A DNA stretch of 64,000 nt. Origin: Azospirillum endophyticum. Lineage in GTDB: Bacteria; Pseudomonadota; Alphaproteobacteria; Azospirillales; Azospirillaceae. A model generated the notes under the pieces. That model worked only from the letters and a program-made list of their open reading frames with translations. It was not told the DNA's origin and searched no databases. Positions 15,826 to 24,751 of this stretch are shown here, piece after piece. Position 1 is the stretch's first letter; each line of letters starts with the position of its first letter. The DNA is taken from assembly GCF_016595245.1 (NCBI RefSeq), contig NZ_JAENHM010000067.1, forward strand, positions 24,196 to 88,195, given 5' to 3'. The position numbers and the translations under genes were made by a program.

Positions 15826-16679
15826 CAGGAGGCACTCCGGTCCCGGATCTTCTGCGGAAGATTGTCGATCAGCAGATTGACGCTGATGGTCAAGGTGGCG
15901 ATGGCCAGCGACGGCATGATCACCGCCGGTGCCGCGAAGGGCAGGCCGCCGATGTTCTCGCGCACCAGCGCGCCCCAGTCGGCGTAGGGCGGCTGAACGC
16001 CCAACCCGAGGAAGGACAGCCCCGACAGCAGCAGGACGATGAAGACGAAGCGCAGGCCGAGGTCGGCCAGCACCGGGCCGATGATGTTGGGCAGGATCTC
16101 CGACGCGATCAGGTAGGGCAGCTTTTCCCCGCGGATGCGGGCGACCATGATGAAGTCCATCGTCTCGATGTTGACCGCCAGCGCCCGGCTGAAGCGGTAG
16201 GCACCGGGAACATAGATGAGCGCGAGGGTCAGGATCAGCACGGGAATGGACGACCCGACCGCCGCCACCACCATCAGGCCGAACAGTTTGCTGGGGATGG
16301 AGTTCAGGGCGTCGAGCAGGCGGCTGAGCACCATGTCCACCGGCCCGCGCAGCACCGCCGAGGCCATGCCCAGAACCACGCCGGTGAAGCAGGCGATGAA
16401 AACCGCGGCCAGGGAGATGCCGACGGTGTAGCGGGCGCCGAGGATGAGCCGGGAGAGCATGTCGCGGCCGAGATAATCCGACCCCAGCCACAGGCCGGGC
16501 CGCATCGGGCCGAAATAGTCGGCGTCGATCATCTCCCCCACCGAATGGGGGGTGATGTAGGGGGCGACCAGGGCGACCAGCGCCCAGAACAGGACGACGG
16601 AGAAGCTGGCCACGCCTACCGGATTGATGCGGTAGCCGGACCGCGCCGCGAGGGTGCCGGTGGAGGAATGTGTCTTCAT
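15825..16679 (-). CDS. ABC permease, DppC-like, block A
   Basis: A protein of 284 residues with an N-terminal membrane segment (about residues 22-42), the DppC-type first loop MRPGLWLGSDYLGRDMLSRL, and a core of five membrane helices. The EAA loop that contacts the ATPase is around RIRGEKLPYLIASEILPNI. The ATG at 16679 overlaps the stop of the first permease gene by four bases, and its own stop overlaps the ATPase start, so all three are translationally coupled. It forms the inner-membrane channel with the DppB-like partner. Close copy of 24751-25641, which has a longer N-terminus. Confidence 0.93.
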   Translation of the reverse strand: MKTHSSTGTLAARSGYRINPVGVASFSVVLFWALVALVAPYITPHSVGEMIDADYFGPMRPGLWLGSDYLGRDMLSRLILGARYTVGISLAAVFIACFTGVVLGMASAVLRGPVDMVLSRLLDALNSIPSKLFGLMVVAAVGSSIPVLILTLALIYVPGAYRFSRALAVNIETMDFIMVARIRGEKLPYLIASEILPNIIGPVLADLGLRFVFIVLLLSGLSFLGLGVQPPYADWGALVRENIGGLPFAAPAVIMPSLAIATLTISVNLLIDNLPQKIRDRSAS

Positions 16680-17626
16680 CGGAGCCTCGGGTTCGATAGG
16701 ATGGCGACGATGTCGGCGGTGGTGATCAGGATCAGATACCCGAAGCAGAAGATCATCGCGCAGGACTGGATCAGCGGCAGGTCGCGGGTGGACACCGCAT
16801 CGACCATCAGCTTGGCGATGCCCGGATAGTTGAAGATCGTCTCGACGATGATGACGCCGCCCAGCAGGTAGGAGAGCGACAGCGCCACCGCGTTGGCGAT
16901 GGGGCTCAGCGCGTTGGGCAGGGCGTGGCGCAGGACCAGGCGCGGGCGCGAGGCGCCTTTCAGCAGCGCCATCTCGACATAGGGGGTGTTCAGCGTCTCG
17001 ATCACGGCGGCCCGGCTCATGCGGATCATCTGCGCCGCCACCACGAAGGTCAGGGTGACGACCGGCATGGCGTAGGCCCGCAGCAGCCCGGCGAAACTGT
17101 CGACCTGATAGGTGAAGGACAGGGCCGGGAGCCATTTCAGGTACACGGCGAACACCAGCACGGCGAGCGTCGCCACCACGAATTCCGGAACGGAGATGAT
17201 GCCGATGGTGGCGACGGTGACGATGCGGTCGTACAGCGTGCGCCTCCACATGGCGGCGGTGATGCCCAGCGTCAGCGCCAAGGGGACCGACACCAGTGTG
17301 GTCAGACCTGCCAGCTTCAGGGTGTTGGCGAGCCGGCCGGAGATCAGGGTGGCCACCGGCACATGGTTGGCGTAGGAGGTGCCGAGATCGCCCCGGAACA
17401 GGCCGCCGATCCAGTAGACGAAGCGCAGCAGGGCCGGGTCGTCGAGATGCATGGCCGTGCGCAGGCCGGCGACGGCTTCCGGCGTCGCCGCCTGCCCCAG
17501 CAGGATGGTCGCCGTGTCGCCGGGCAGCAGGGTGGTGGCGAAGAACACGGCGAAGGACACGATCGTCAGCGTGACCAGTGCGATGAGCAGCCGACCAAGA
17601 ATGAGGGACGGAACGCGTGATGTCAT
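16676..17626 (-). CDS. ABC permease, DppB-like, block A
   Basis: A protein of 316 residues starting at ATG 17626 (MTSRVPSLILGRLLIALVTL, first membrane helix), the normal N-terminus of DppB proteins; longer in-frame starts lie inside the spacer after the binding-protein gene. Further marks: GDTATILLGQAATPEAVAGL, the periplasmic GLFRGDLGTSYANHVPV, and the EAA loop VEMALLKGASRPRLVLRHAL. Six membrane segments are expected. It lies 106 bases behind the binding-protein gene; that spacer holds GC-rich inverted repeats that could lower permease expression relative to the binding protein. Nearly identical to 25638-26588. Confidence 0.93.
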   Translation of the reverse strand: MTSRVPSLILGRLLIALVTLTIVSFAVFFATTLLPGDTATILLGQAATPEAVAGLRTAMHLDDPALLRFVYWIGGLFRGDLGTSYANHVPVATLISGRLANTLKLAGLTTLVSVPLALTLGITAAMWRRTLYDRIVTVATIGIISVPEFVVATLAVLVFAVYLKWLPALSFTYQVDSFAGLLRAYAMPVVTLTFVVAAQMIRMSRAAVIETLNTPYVEMALLKGASRPRLVLRHALPNALSPIANAVALSLSYLLGGVIIVETIFNYPGIAKLMVDAVSTRDLPLIQSCAMIFCFGYLILITTADIVAILSNPRLR

Positions 17627-17732
17627 GCTTGGCCTCCGCAAGGTGAGGCGCCCCCGGAGGGGCCGCCCGAATGGGCCGCGGCGGGCCGGAACGGCCGGCC
17701 GCGCGGCCGTCCCGTCCCGCCCATCCACCGTA

Positions 17733-19337
17733 TCAGGCGGCCAGCCAGACATGCTCGGCGAATGCATAGCCTTCCAGATTGCCAAGTGGACTTTTCCGCA
17801 TGCCCTTCACCTTCTGAGAAAGGGCGTCGACGTTGGAGATATAGGCGGGGATGATCGTTCCGGCCTCGGTTGCGATCATGCCCTGCATCTCGGCATAGAT
17901 CTGCTTTCGGCGCGCGTTGTCCAGGCTGCCGCGTGCCTCGACCAGCAGCCGGTCGAAGCGCTCCGACCGGTAATGGCTTTCGTTCCAGGGCGCGTCCGAG
18001 GCGTAGAGCAGCGAGAACAGGATGTCCGGCGTCGGACGAGGATTGATATTGCCGAAATGCACTGGTGCCTTCAGCCAGTAATTTGCCCAATAGCCGTCTG
18101 AGGGCACGCGGTTGATCTGGAAATTCATGCCGATCCCGGCGCCGGCCTGCTGCACGATCGTCGCCATGTCGATCGATCCGACTGCGGCATCCGACGCGAC
18201 GATTGGGATTGCCTGCCCCAACATTCCTGCTTTGTTGAACAGCGCCTTGGCCTTTTCGGGATCATAGGCGGGAGCGGCCAGTTCCGCGTTGAAATAGGGG
18301 CTGGACGGTGGAACGGGCTGATCGTTCCCCGGCTCGCAGATGCCCCGCAGGACGGTTTTCTGGATCTGCGTGCGATTGACCAGATGGCGCATGCCGGCGA
18401 CGAAGTCGGCACGGTCACCCGGCGCCATATCCAGCCGCATGTTCAGGTTTGTGTAGTTCCCGGCGATGCTGCGTTCCAGGACCACACCCGGCTGGCTCTC
18501 CAGCAGGCGGAGCTGCGCGGGCTTCATGTTCGCGGCGATATGAACGTCGCCGCTCAGAAGCGCATTGGCGCGGGCGCTGTCATCCGCGACCGCGAAGAAC
18601 TCGAAGCTGTTCAGTGGCGCCGGCGTCTTGAAGTAATCCTCGTTGCGCGACATGACCGACCGGGCGCCCGGCTCGAAGCGGTCCAGCCGGAACGCGCCGG
18701 TGCCGACGCCTTTGGAGAAGTCGGTGGTGCCCTCGGCCACGATCATGAAGTGATGCATGGCAAGGATCGTCGGCAGATCGGCATTGGGCGCGGTCAGCGT
18801 GATCTGGACGGTCGCGGGATCGAGCGCCCTGATATCCGTCATCTGCTTGGCGATTGCCGCGACCTTCGAGGCCACCTGCGGATCGAGATGCCGCCGCAGG
18901 GAGAACGTCACATCGTTGGCGGTCAGCGTCTTGCCGTTGTGGAAGGTCACGCCCCGCTTGAGCTTGATTGTCCAGACCTTGGCGTCGGGGGTCTCGATGC
19001 CGTCGGCCAGTTCCATCTGCACGGCACCCGCCTGGTCCAGCACCGTCAGGCGGCTATAGAGCGAACAGCAGCGGACGTAATCGGTCGAAAGCGACGCTTT
19101 GGCCGGGTCCAGCGTGTCGGCGGTCGACGCCGACCAGCCCGCCGCTACTAGGTGACCGCCCTTGACCGGGGTATCGGCCAGCGCGGCGGCCGCCCGGCCA
19201 AGAATGGCGCCGCCCGCGGCAAGTCCGATTCCGCCCGCCATGACCATCTGCAACAGCTCGCGACGGTTCGCGCCGCGGCGCATGGCGTCTTCGACCTGTC
19301 GATCGTCGCGAGGGGTCCAGTTCGTGGTCGTCGTCAT
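17733..19337 (-). CDS. ABC substrate-binding protein (SBP family 5), block A
   Basis: A protein of 534 residues from ATG 19337 with GGGAG eight bases upstream. The N-terminus has a Tat-like signal: ANRRELLQ then a hydrophobic stretch ending AAALA. The mature protein has the family 5 fold; SASTADTLDPAKASLSTD is the usual start and IKLKRGVTFHNGKTLTANDV the family signature. The C-terminal EAGTIIPAYISNVDAL segment recurs as a remnant at 50384-50519. It captures the substrate in the periplasm for the block A importer. It differs clearly from its paralogue at 26695-28302, although the rest of the two importers is nearly identical, so the two systems may see different ligands. Lies 26 bases after the demethylase gene and probably shares its mRNA. 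Confidence 0.92.
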   Translation of the reverse strand: MTTTTNWTPRDDRQVEDAMRRGANRRELLQMVMAGGIGLAAGGAILGRAAAALADTPVKGGHLVAAGWSASTADTLDPAKASLSTDYVRCCSLYSRLTVLDQAGAVQMELADGIETPDAKVWTIKLKRGVTFHNGKTLTANDVTFSLRRHLDPQVASKVAAIAKQMTDIRALDPATVQITLTAPNADLPTILAMHHFMIVAEGTTDFSKGVGTGAFRLDRFEPGARSVMSRNEDYFKTPAPLNSFEFFAVADDSARANALLSGDVHIAANMKPAQLRLLESQPGVVLERSIAGNYTNLNMRLDMAPGDRADFVAGMRHLVNRTQIQKTVLRGICEPGNDQPVPPSSPYFNAELAAPAYDPEKAKALFNKAGMLGQAIPIVASDAAVGSIDMATIVQQAGAGIGMNFQINRVPSDGYWANYWLKAPVHFGNINPRPTPDILFSLLYASDAPWNESHYRSERFDRLLVEARGSLDNARRKQIYAEMQGMIATEAGTIIPAYISNVDALSQKVKGMRKSPLGNLEGYAFAEHVWLAA

Positions 19338-19363
19338 TCTCACGGCTCCCTGTTCTGTCGTGG

Positions 19364-21427
19364 TTAAAGCTGGCTGCACAGGCGGTAGGCATCGAAGATC
19401 GAGGCATGCAGATCGCGGCTGGCCACCGCATCGCCGATGCGGTGCAGGGCGAAACGGCCCGGCTGCAAATCCTGGGGCCGGCCGGCCAGAAGCCGGTCGA
19501 TGTCGGTGATCCCATTGTTCAGGGACAAGGCGCGCAAGTCGTTGAACACCCCGTCCATCGGCAGCGTCCCGTGTTCGACGACGACCTGGGCGGTGACGAT
19601 CACGCGCTCCTCGTCCGTCATTTCGTTGCGCAGGATGGCGGCCAAGCGGTTTCCCTCGCGGCGCACCCGGATCAGGCGGTGATCGACCAGGGGCGTAACA
19701 CCCTGCTGGTACAGCCTTTTGCGGAAGCTGGAGGTGTCCTGGTACGGCATCTCGACCGCCGCCGCGGCATCGGGCGTGACGAAGGTGACCGTCTTTCCCG
19801 CGGCCGCCAGCTTGAGCGCACAGGACGGCGCCGCCTGCCGGCCGGTACCGTCATAGACCAGCACGTCATCCTGTGCCGGCACGTGGCCGGACAGCATGTC
19901 CCAGACACTGGTGCACTGTTCGCCGCCGTCCAGCCAGTCGAGGTCGGGCACGCCACCGGTGGCGACGATGACGATGTCCGGGTTTTCGGCGGCGATGTCG
20001 GCGGCTTCGGCATACATGTTCAGGCGAATGTCCACCGCCAGCCGCTCGAGCTCGCCCCGGCGCCATTCGGTGATGCCCAGAAGATCCTGCCGCCCCTCGG
20101 CGCCGGCGGCGATGAGAACCTGCCCGCCCAGCCGGCTTCCCGCCTCGAACAGGGTGACGCGATGGCCGCGCTCGGCCAGCACGCGGGCGGCCTCCATCCC
20201 GGCAGGACCGCCGCCGACCACCACCGCGCGGCGCGGCGTATCGGCGGGCGTGATCTCGTGGCTCAGCATGGTTTCGCGGGTGGTGGCAGGGTTATGGATG
20301 CAATGCGCCTTGCGATACAGGCAATAGGACGCCCCGACGCAGGGGCGGATGCGATCTTCCTCGCCGCGTTGGATCTTGGCGACCAGATGCGGGTCGGCGA
20401 TGTGCGCCCGCGTCATGCCGACCAGATCGGCGATGCCTTCGCGCAGGACATGCCGCGCCGTCGCGACGTCCCGGATGCCGGTGGCATGCATGACCGGCAG
20501 CCCGACCTCGGCCCGGAAGCGCCGCACCTCGCTGAGGAACGGAGCGCTGCGCTGGAACATGCCGGGCATGTTGTGTTCCGTCAGCAGCAGATCGCTGTCC
20601 ATCCGGCCATAGATGCAGTTGAAGAAATCGATATGGCCTTCCCGCTGCAGCATGTGGGCGATTTCAAGGCTTTCATCCATATGCAGCCCGTCCTCGCCCC
20701 CCTCGTCGATGACGTAGCGGATGCCGATGACGAAGTCCGGGCCGACGGCCTCGCGCATCGCCTCATGCACCATCAGCACGAAGCGAGCCCGGTTCGCGGT
20801 TGAGCCGCCGAAGCCGTCGGTGCGCAGGTTGGTGCGGGGCGACAGGAACTGGCCCAGCAGATGCCCGCCGGTCAGCGTTTCCACCCCGTCGAGTCCCGCC
20901 TGCCGGCAACGCCTTGCGGCGGCGGCGTAGTCGGCGACGACACGGTCGATGTCGGCGCGGTCCATTTCCTTGGGAAAGCTGCGGGTCCGCGTTTCGCGCA
21001 CCCGCGACGGCGCGATTGCCGGCAGCCAGCCGCTGCCCAGCGCGGTCGCCCGCCGCCCCAGATGCGACACCTGGCACATGATGGCGGTGCCATGGTCGTG
21101 GATGCGGCGTGCCATCGCCTCCAGATGCGGCAGGATGGCGTCGCCCGACAGGTTGAGCTGCCCGCCGCCCCAGCTCGAATCGCGCGAGGTCATGGCGGAG
21201 CCGCCGATCATCGTCAGGGCGATGCCGCCCTTCGCTTTTTCTTCATGGTAGCGCTGGTAACGCTCGGTCGGCATGCCGCCTTCGTCCAGCATCGAGGCAT
21301 GGCTGGTGCTGACGATGCGGTTGCGCAGCAGAAGCCCGCCCAGCCGGAACGGTGAAAGCAGCGGATCGGAGGACTGCGAGCTGGTCTGGGAATTGGGCTG
21401 GGCTGCGATATGCGCCGCGATCTGCAT
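19364..21427 (-). CDS. DgcA/StcD-like N-methyl amino-acid demethylase (FMN/FAD)
   Basis: A protein of 687 residues from ATG 21427, with AAGGAG 11 bases upstream. Layout is that of the old-yellow-enzyme/dienoyl-CoA-reductase family: FMN TIM barrel (about residues 20-370; LLRNRIVSTSHA, GFGGSTANRARF, VGMTRAHIADPHLV), a Cys cluster region, then an FAD/NAD domain (VVVGGGPAGMEAARVLAERG, about 405-424). From memory it matches most closely the dimethylglycine demethylase DgcA and N-methylproline (stachydrine pathway) demethylase branch. Supporting this, the reductase-type CxxC is altered to CVGASYC, the form seen in that branch. It should release formaldehyde from an N-methyl or N,N-dimethyl amino acid. 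Followed by the block A binding protein, so the importer probably brings in its substrate or precursor. Divergent from the LysR gene at 21536. Confidence 0.85.
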   Translation of the reverse strand: MQIAAHIAAQPNSQTSSQSSDPLLSPFRLGGLLLRNRIVSTSHASMLDEGGMPTERYQRYHEEKAKGGIALTMIGGSAMTSRDSSWGGGQLNLSGDAILPHLEAMARRIHDHGTAIMCQVSHLGRRATALGSGWLPAIAPSRVRETRTRSFPKEMDRADIDRVVADYAAAARRCRQAGLDGVETLTGGHLLGQFLSPRTNLRTDGFGGSTANRARFVLMVHEAMREAVGPDFVIGIRYVIDEGGEDGLHMDESLEIAHMLQREGHIDFFNCIYGRMDSDLLLTEHNMPGMFQRSAPFLSEVRRFRAEVGLPVMHATGIRDVATARHVLREGIADLVGMTRAHIADPHLVAKIQRGEEDRIRPCVGASYCLYRKAHCIHNPATTRETMLSHEITPADTPRRAVVVGGGPAGMEAARVLAERGHRVTLFEAGSRLGGQVLIAAGAEGRQDLLGITEWRRGELERLAVDIRLNMYAEAADIAAENPDIVIVATGGVPDLDWLDGGEQCTSVWDMLSGHVPAQDDVLVYDGTGRQAAPSCALKLAAAGKTVTFVTPDAAAAVEMPYQDTSSFRKRLYQQGVTPLVDHRLIRVRREGNRLAAILRNEMTDEERVIVTAQVVVEHGTLPMDGVFNDLRALSLNNGITDIDRLLAGRPQDLQPGRFALHRIGDAVASRDLHASIFDAYRLCSQL

Positions 21428-21518
21428 GGCTGGAAGGTCTCCTTGATGTGCCCAGGCGGACATGGGTCAAGGATGTGCCTGTGGAGCGCAGGCCAGGAAG
21501 CTTGATAAAACGTGCAAG

Positions 21519-21528
21519 GGGTATACCC
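21519..21528. promoter_or_regulatory. Palindrome GGGTATACCC between demethylase and LysR
   Basis: A perfect 10-base palindrome seven bases before the LysR ATG at 21536 and about 91 bases upstream of the demethylase start. Its position fits a repressor site for the LysR gene itself. Single copy. Confidence 0.3.
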
Positions 21529-21535
21529 TGAGCGT

Positions 21536-22456
21536 ATGGCCCTGCGCAGCATCGCCCCCCTTGCCCGAACCCTGTTCATCTTCGAGGCGGCTGCCCGGAC
21601 GGGCAGCTTTTCGGCGGCAGCGCGGGAATTCAACGTCACCCAACCGTCCGTCAGCCGCAGCATCGCGCAGCTCGAGGATCGGCTGGGCTTGCGGCTGTTC
21701 CAGCGCACCCCCACCGGCATTGTCCTGACCGCCGAGGGCGATGAGATTTTCCGCACCCTGCGCGACAGTCTCGCGGCGATCGACCGCACGGTCGATACCG
21801 TGCGTCAACGCGCGGCAAGAACACGGGTCATCCTGTCCTTCTCCAGTTCCTTCGCCACACATTGGCTGGTGCCTCGGCTACGTGCCTTCAAGGGGGCATT
21901 CCCGACCGTCGAACTGCGTCTGGATTTGGTGCAGGGAATGCTGGGCCAGCCCCCGTCCGACGTGGACATCGCCACCCGCGTCGTCGAGGCCGACGACCCG
22001 CGTTATCACGTCTGGCCCTTTGCGCCGGAGATCATCATGCCGGTTTGCAGCCCCGCCTATCTGGCGGAGCGCGGCCCCTTGGATGCCGATCCGCAACGCC
22101 ATGTCTTCCTGAACCTGAACGACGAGCACAAGGCGCATTGGAACCGGCTTCTGAACCCAAGCGGGCGCCTGGAGGGCATCGGAACCTGGGATGTGTTCTC
22201 AGACTATTCGGTCGCATTGCAGGCGGCGCAGAATGGCGAAGGGATCGCGCTCGGCTGGGTCAGCGTCGTATCGCGCGCGCTTTGCGAAGGGCATCTGGTT
22301 CGCGCCGGCGCAGGCGAAATACGCACCGGGCGCTGGCATTCGCTCATCTCGCCGAAAGCCCGTCCGCTGCAGCCCGTTGTGCCGGCGATCTGCGACTGGC
22401 TGATCGCGGTGATGCGCGACGATCTGGAGCGCCTCGACGGTGTCCGGCCCGTGTAA
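21536..22456 (+). CDS. LysR-family regulator, GcvA-like, divergent from demethylase
   Basis: A protein of 306 residues from ATG 21536; a GTG at 21512 in frame is possible and neither has a good ribosome site. The helix-turn-helix spans residues 10-65 (FEAAARTGSFSAAAREFNVT then QPSVSRSI), followed by the effector domain to the C-terminus. It is divergently transcribed from the demethylase-binding protein-importer genes and is the obvious candidate to control them, with an N-methyl amino acid or its precursor as effector. A damaged copy of its C-terminal coding region is found on the minus strand at 50215-50387, joined to a piece of the binding-protein gene. Confidence 0.87.
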   Translation: MALRSIAPLARTLFIFEAAARTGSFSAAAREFNVTQPSVSRSIAQLEDRLGLRLFQRTPTGIVLTAEGDEIFRTLRDSLAAIDRTVDTVRQRAARTRVILSFSSSFATHWLVPRLRAFKGAFPTVELRLDLVQGMLGQPPSDVDIATRVVEADDPRYHVWPFAPEIIMPVCSPAYLAERGPLDADPQRHVFLNLNDEHKAHWNRLLNPSGRLEGIGTWDVFSDYSVALQAAQNGEGIALGWVSVVSRALCEGHLVRAGAGEIRTGRWHSLISPKARPLQPVVPAICDWLIAVMRDDLERLDGVRPV

Positions 22457-22485
22457 CCGTCGAGTGATGAGACGATGCGCACCGC

Positions 22486-22785
22486 CGCCGCTCTCTCTCC
22501 GTCGAGTATCGGCTGTCCCACATCCAAGACTTGGCCAGGCGCCACTTCGGTGCCGACTACAGCCGCTGCGGCATGAACAACCTGCTCCAGCAGAGGGGGC
22601 TGTCCTGGCGGACCCCGCGCCCGATCCACCCCAAGACCGATCCCGCCGCCCGGGAGGCATTTAAAAAACTTCCCCGACCAACTCGCCGGCATCGCCAAGC
22701 GCCACCCCGGCAAGCGGCTGGAGGTCTGGTTCCAGGATGAGGCCTGGGTCGGCCAGAAGGGGACCCTGACCCGGGCTGTGGGCGT
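22486..22785 (+). mobile_element. IS630-family transposase remnant
   Basis: Translating the plus strand gives YRLSHIQDLARRHFG, then MNNLLQQRGLSWRTPRPIHP, the C-terminal helix-turn-helix of IS630-type transposases. After a frameshift in the A-run at 22663-22668 it continues KRHPGKRLEVWFQDEAWVGQ and KGTLTR, the start of the DDE catalytic domain including the first catalytic Asp (FQDEA). The 5' helix-turn-helix and the rest of the catalytic domain are missing, so it cannot be active. Confidence 0.75.
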
Positions 22786-22945
22786 CGCGCGCCAATGCCG
22801 ATCAGGCAGGGCGGTAGCTCTCGGAAAAAGCTGTCCACGGCATCGCGCCGGAGTTGACGGCGGACAACCACTCGACCGGTCTCATCAACCCCATGAACCT
22901 GAAAGACCTGCTTGGCAAGATCCAGACCGACGCTGACAATGCTCG
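22786..22945 (-). mobile_element. IS110-family transposase remnant (N-terminal piece)
   Basis: On the minus strand the frame reads IVSVGLDLAKQVFQVHG, then VDETGRVVVRRQLRRD and FFRELPPCLIGIG. This is the N-terminal DEDD-type start of IS110 transposases, with the first catalytic Asp in GLDLAK. It stops abruptly against the IS630 fragment, and nothing of the central or C-terminal region is present. Upstream bases to about 23030 may be the element's left flank. Confidence 0.72.
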
Positions 22946-23101
22946 TGGACGACCGTCCCCGACGTGGCGTTCGACACAGACCACTTCCTGGCCAGTTCAG
23001 GCCGGTGGGTAGCGGTCGTCCATACCATCCACCAAATCAGGCTCCTGGAAACCTCGGGCAGTTCATTGGCAGGCTGGAGGGTGGAGTGGAGGGCCGACGG
23101 T

Positions 23102-24751
23102 TCACGCCACTCGCATCCGGTCGGCGTCGATGTTCAGGGTGTCGAGCCAGGTCGGATCCAGCTTCGGCACCGATGAGAACAGCAGCTGCGAATAGGGGTG
23201 CTGCGGCGGCTGCCGGTCGGCGGGGATGATGGTCTCCACAGTCTGCCCGCGATACATCACGACGATCTCGTCGCAGATCGCCTCGATCACCGACAGGTCG
23301 TGGCTGATGAAGACATAGGACAGGCCAAGTTCGCGTTGCAGTTCCTTCAGCAGGTCGATGACCGCCGCCGCAACCACGGTGTCGAGGGCCGAGGTGATCT
23401 CGTCGCACAGGATCAGCTTCGGCTCGGCGGCGAGCGCACGGGCGAAGTTCACCCGCTGCTTCTGGCCGCCCGACAATTCGGCCGGGCGGCGGTGGCGCAG
23501 GGCGCGGGGCAGGCGGACCATGTCCAGCAGCGCATCGACCCGCGCATCGCGGGCCTTGCCGCGCAGGCCGTGATAGAAGGTCAGCGGACGGCCGAGGATG
23601 TCCTCGATGGACTTGGCCGGGTTGAGCGCGGTGTCGGCGTGCTGGAAGACGATCTGGAGGTCGCGGAGCTGGTCGTGGCTGCGCTGGCGGGCGCTGTGCC
23701 ACAGCTCCTTGCCGTTGAACTGGATGTCGCCCTTGCAGGCCGGCAGGATCCCGGCGATGGCGCGCGCCAAGGTCGATTTCCCGCAGCCGGACTCCCCGAT
23801 GATGCCGAGGTTGGTGCCCCGCTTCACCTGCAGGCTCACCCCCTTGACGGCGAGGACCAGCGGCTGCCCGTTCGACTGCGGCGGGCCGTAGCCGGCGCTC
23901 AGCGTGTTGATCTCCAGCAGGGGAGCGGCGCTGTCGGCGACTGGCAGCGCCTCGCGCCCGCCGGTGTCGGGGTGGAAGGCGTGCAGCAATTCCTGTGTGT
24001 AGGGGTGGGCCGGGCGCGTCAGGATGTCGTGGACGCTGCCGGTTTCCTGCACCGCGCCGTTGCGCAGCACCATGATGCGGTCGGCGATCTGCGCGACCAC
24101 CGCCAGATCGTGGGAGACATAGACGCAGGCGATCCGGTGCTGGGCGGTCACCGCCTTGAAGGCACGCAGGACCTCGACCTGGGTGGTGACGTCCAGCGCC
24201 GTCGTCGGCTCGTCGAAGATCACCACCTTGGGATCGCCGATCAGCGCCATCGCCGCCGCCAGCCGTTGCAGCTGGCCGCCCGACACCTGGTGCGGATAGC
24301 GGTCGCCGATACCGTCGGGATCGGGCAGGGACAGGGCACGGAACAGGGCGACCGCCCGGCGGCGGGCCTCGTCCGGCGGCATCAGGCGGTGGATCCGCGT
24401 CACCTCGATGACTTGATCCATGATGGTCGAGGCCGGGTTGAAGGCGGCGGCCGCGCTCTGCGGCACATAGGCCACGGTGGTGCCGCGCAGGGCGGCCCGC
24501 TCCTTCTCCGGCAGCGTCGCCATGTCATGGCCGTCGACCTTCACCGTGCCGCCGGAAATCCGGCATCCCGGACGGGCGTGGCCCAGCAGGGTCATGGCCG
24601 CGGTGGTCTTGCCGGACCCGCTTTCGCCGATGAAGGCGACGGTCTCGCCGGCGGCGATATCCAGGTCGATGCCTTTCAGGATCTGGATTTTGCGGCCCGA
24701 ATCGGTGGTGGCTTCGACCGTCAGAGCGCGGATTTCGACAAGGTTCGTCAT
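23102..24751 (-). CDS. Fused two-domain ABC ATPase (DppD-DppF type), block B
   Basis: A protein of 549 residues, the close copy of 14176-15825. Both domains are complete: Walker A GESGSGKTT and GESGCGKST, signatures VSGGQLQR and LSGGQKQR, Walker B VVIFDEP and LILCDEI. Differences from copy A are scattered conservative changes, for example IRALTVE for IRGLTVE near the start and EALPVADSAAP for PTLPIANSTAP in the inter-domain linker. The start overlaps the upstream permease stop by one base (TGATG). It powers the block B importer; since the ATPase and permeases are almost the same as block A, subunits may be exchangeable between systems. Confidence 0.95.
   Translation of the reverse strand: MTNLVEIRALTVEATTDSGRKIQILKGIDLDIAAGETVAFIGESGSGKTTAAMTLLGHARPGCRISGGTVKVDGHDMATLPEKERAALRGTTVAYVPQSAAAAFNPASTIMDQVIEVTRIHRLMPPDEARRRAVALFRALSLPDPDGIGDRYPHQVSGGQLQRLAAAMALIGDPKVVIFDEPTTALDVTTQVEVLRAFKAVTAQHRIACVYVSHDLAVVAQIADRIMVLRNGAVQETGSVHDILTRPAHPYTQELLHAFHPDTGGREALPVADSAAPLLEINTLSAGYGPPQSNGQPLVLAVKGVSLQVKRGTNLGIIGESGCGKSTLARAIAGILPACKGDIQFNGKELWHSARQRSHDQLRDLQIVFQHADTALNPAKSIEDILGRPLTFYHGLRGKARDARVDALLDMVRLPRALRHRRPAELSGGQKQRVNFARALAAEPKLILCDEITSALDTVVAAAVIDLLKELQRELGLSYVFISHDLSVIEAICDEIVVMYRGQTVETIIPADRQPPQHPYSQLLFSSVPKLDPTWLDTLNIDADRMRVA

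Larger units (their letters stand above)
14176..17760 (-). repeat. Duplicated importer core, block A
   Basis: This ~3.6 kb stretch (fused ATPase, both permeases, the intergenic spacer and the last bases of the binding-protein gene) is nearly base-for-base the same as 23102-26720, in the same orientation. Homology drops sharply inside the binding-protein gene on the right and at the ATPase stop codon on the left. Confidence 0.9.
22457..23101. other. IS graveyard between the LysR gene and block B
   Basis: A 645-base stretch with no intact gene. It contains a plus-strand IS630-type transposase fragment and a minus-strand IS110-type fragment, listed separately. The final 60 bases before block B show nothing recognisable. 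Confidence 0.7.

Noticed and set aside
14272..15987. A 571-codon plus-strand open frame opposite the block A ATPase (and its twin at 23198-24913)
   Set aside because: It is antisense to a clear ABC ATPase, is rich in Gly, Asp, Val, Gln and His as expected for the complement of GC-rich coding DNA, and has no family motifs. Its conservation between blocks only reflects the duplication.
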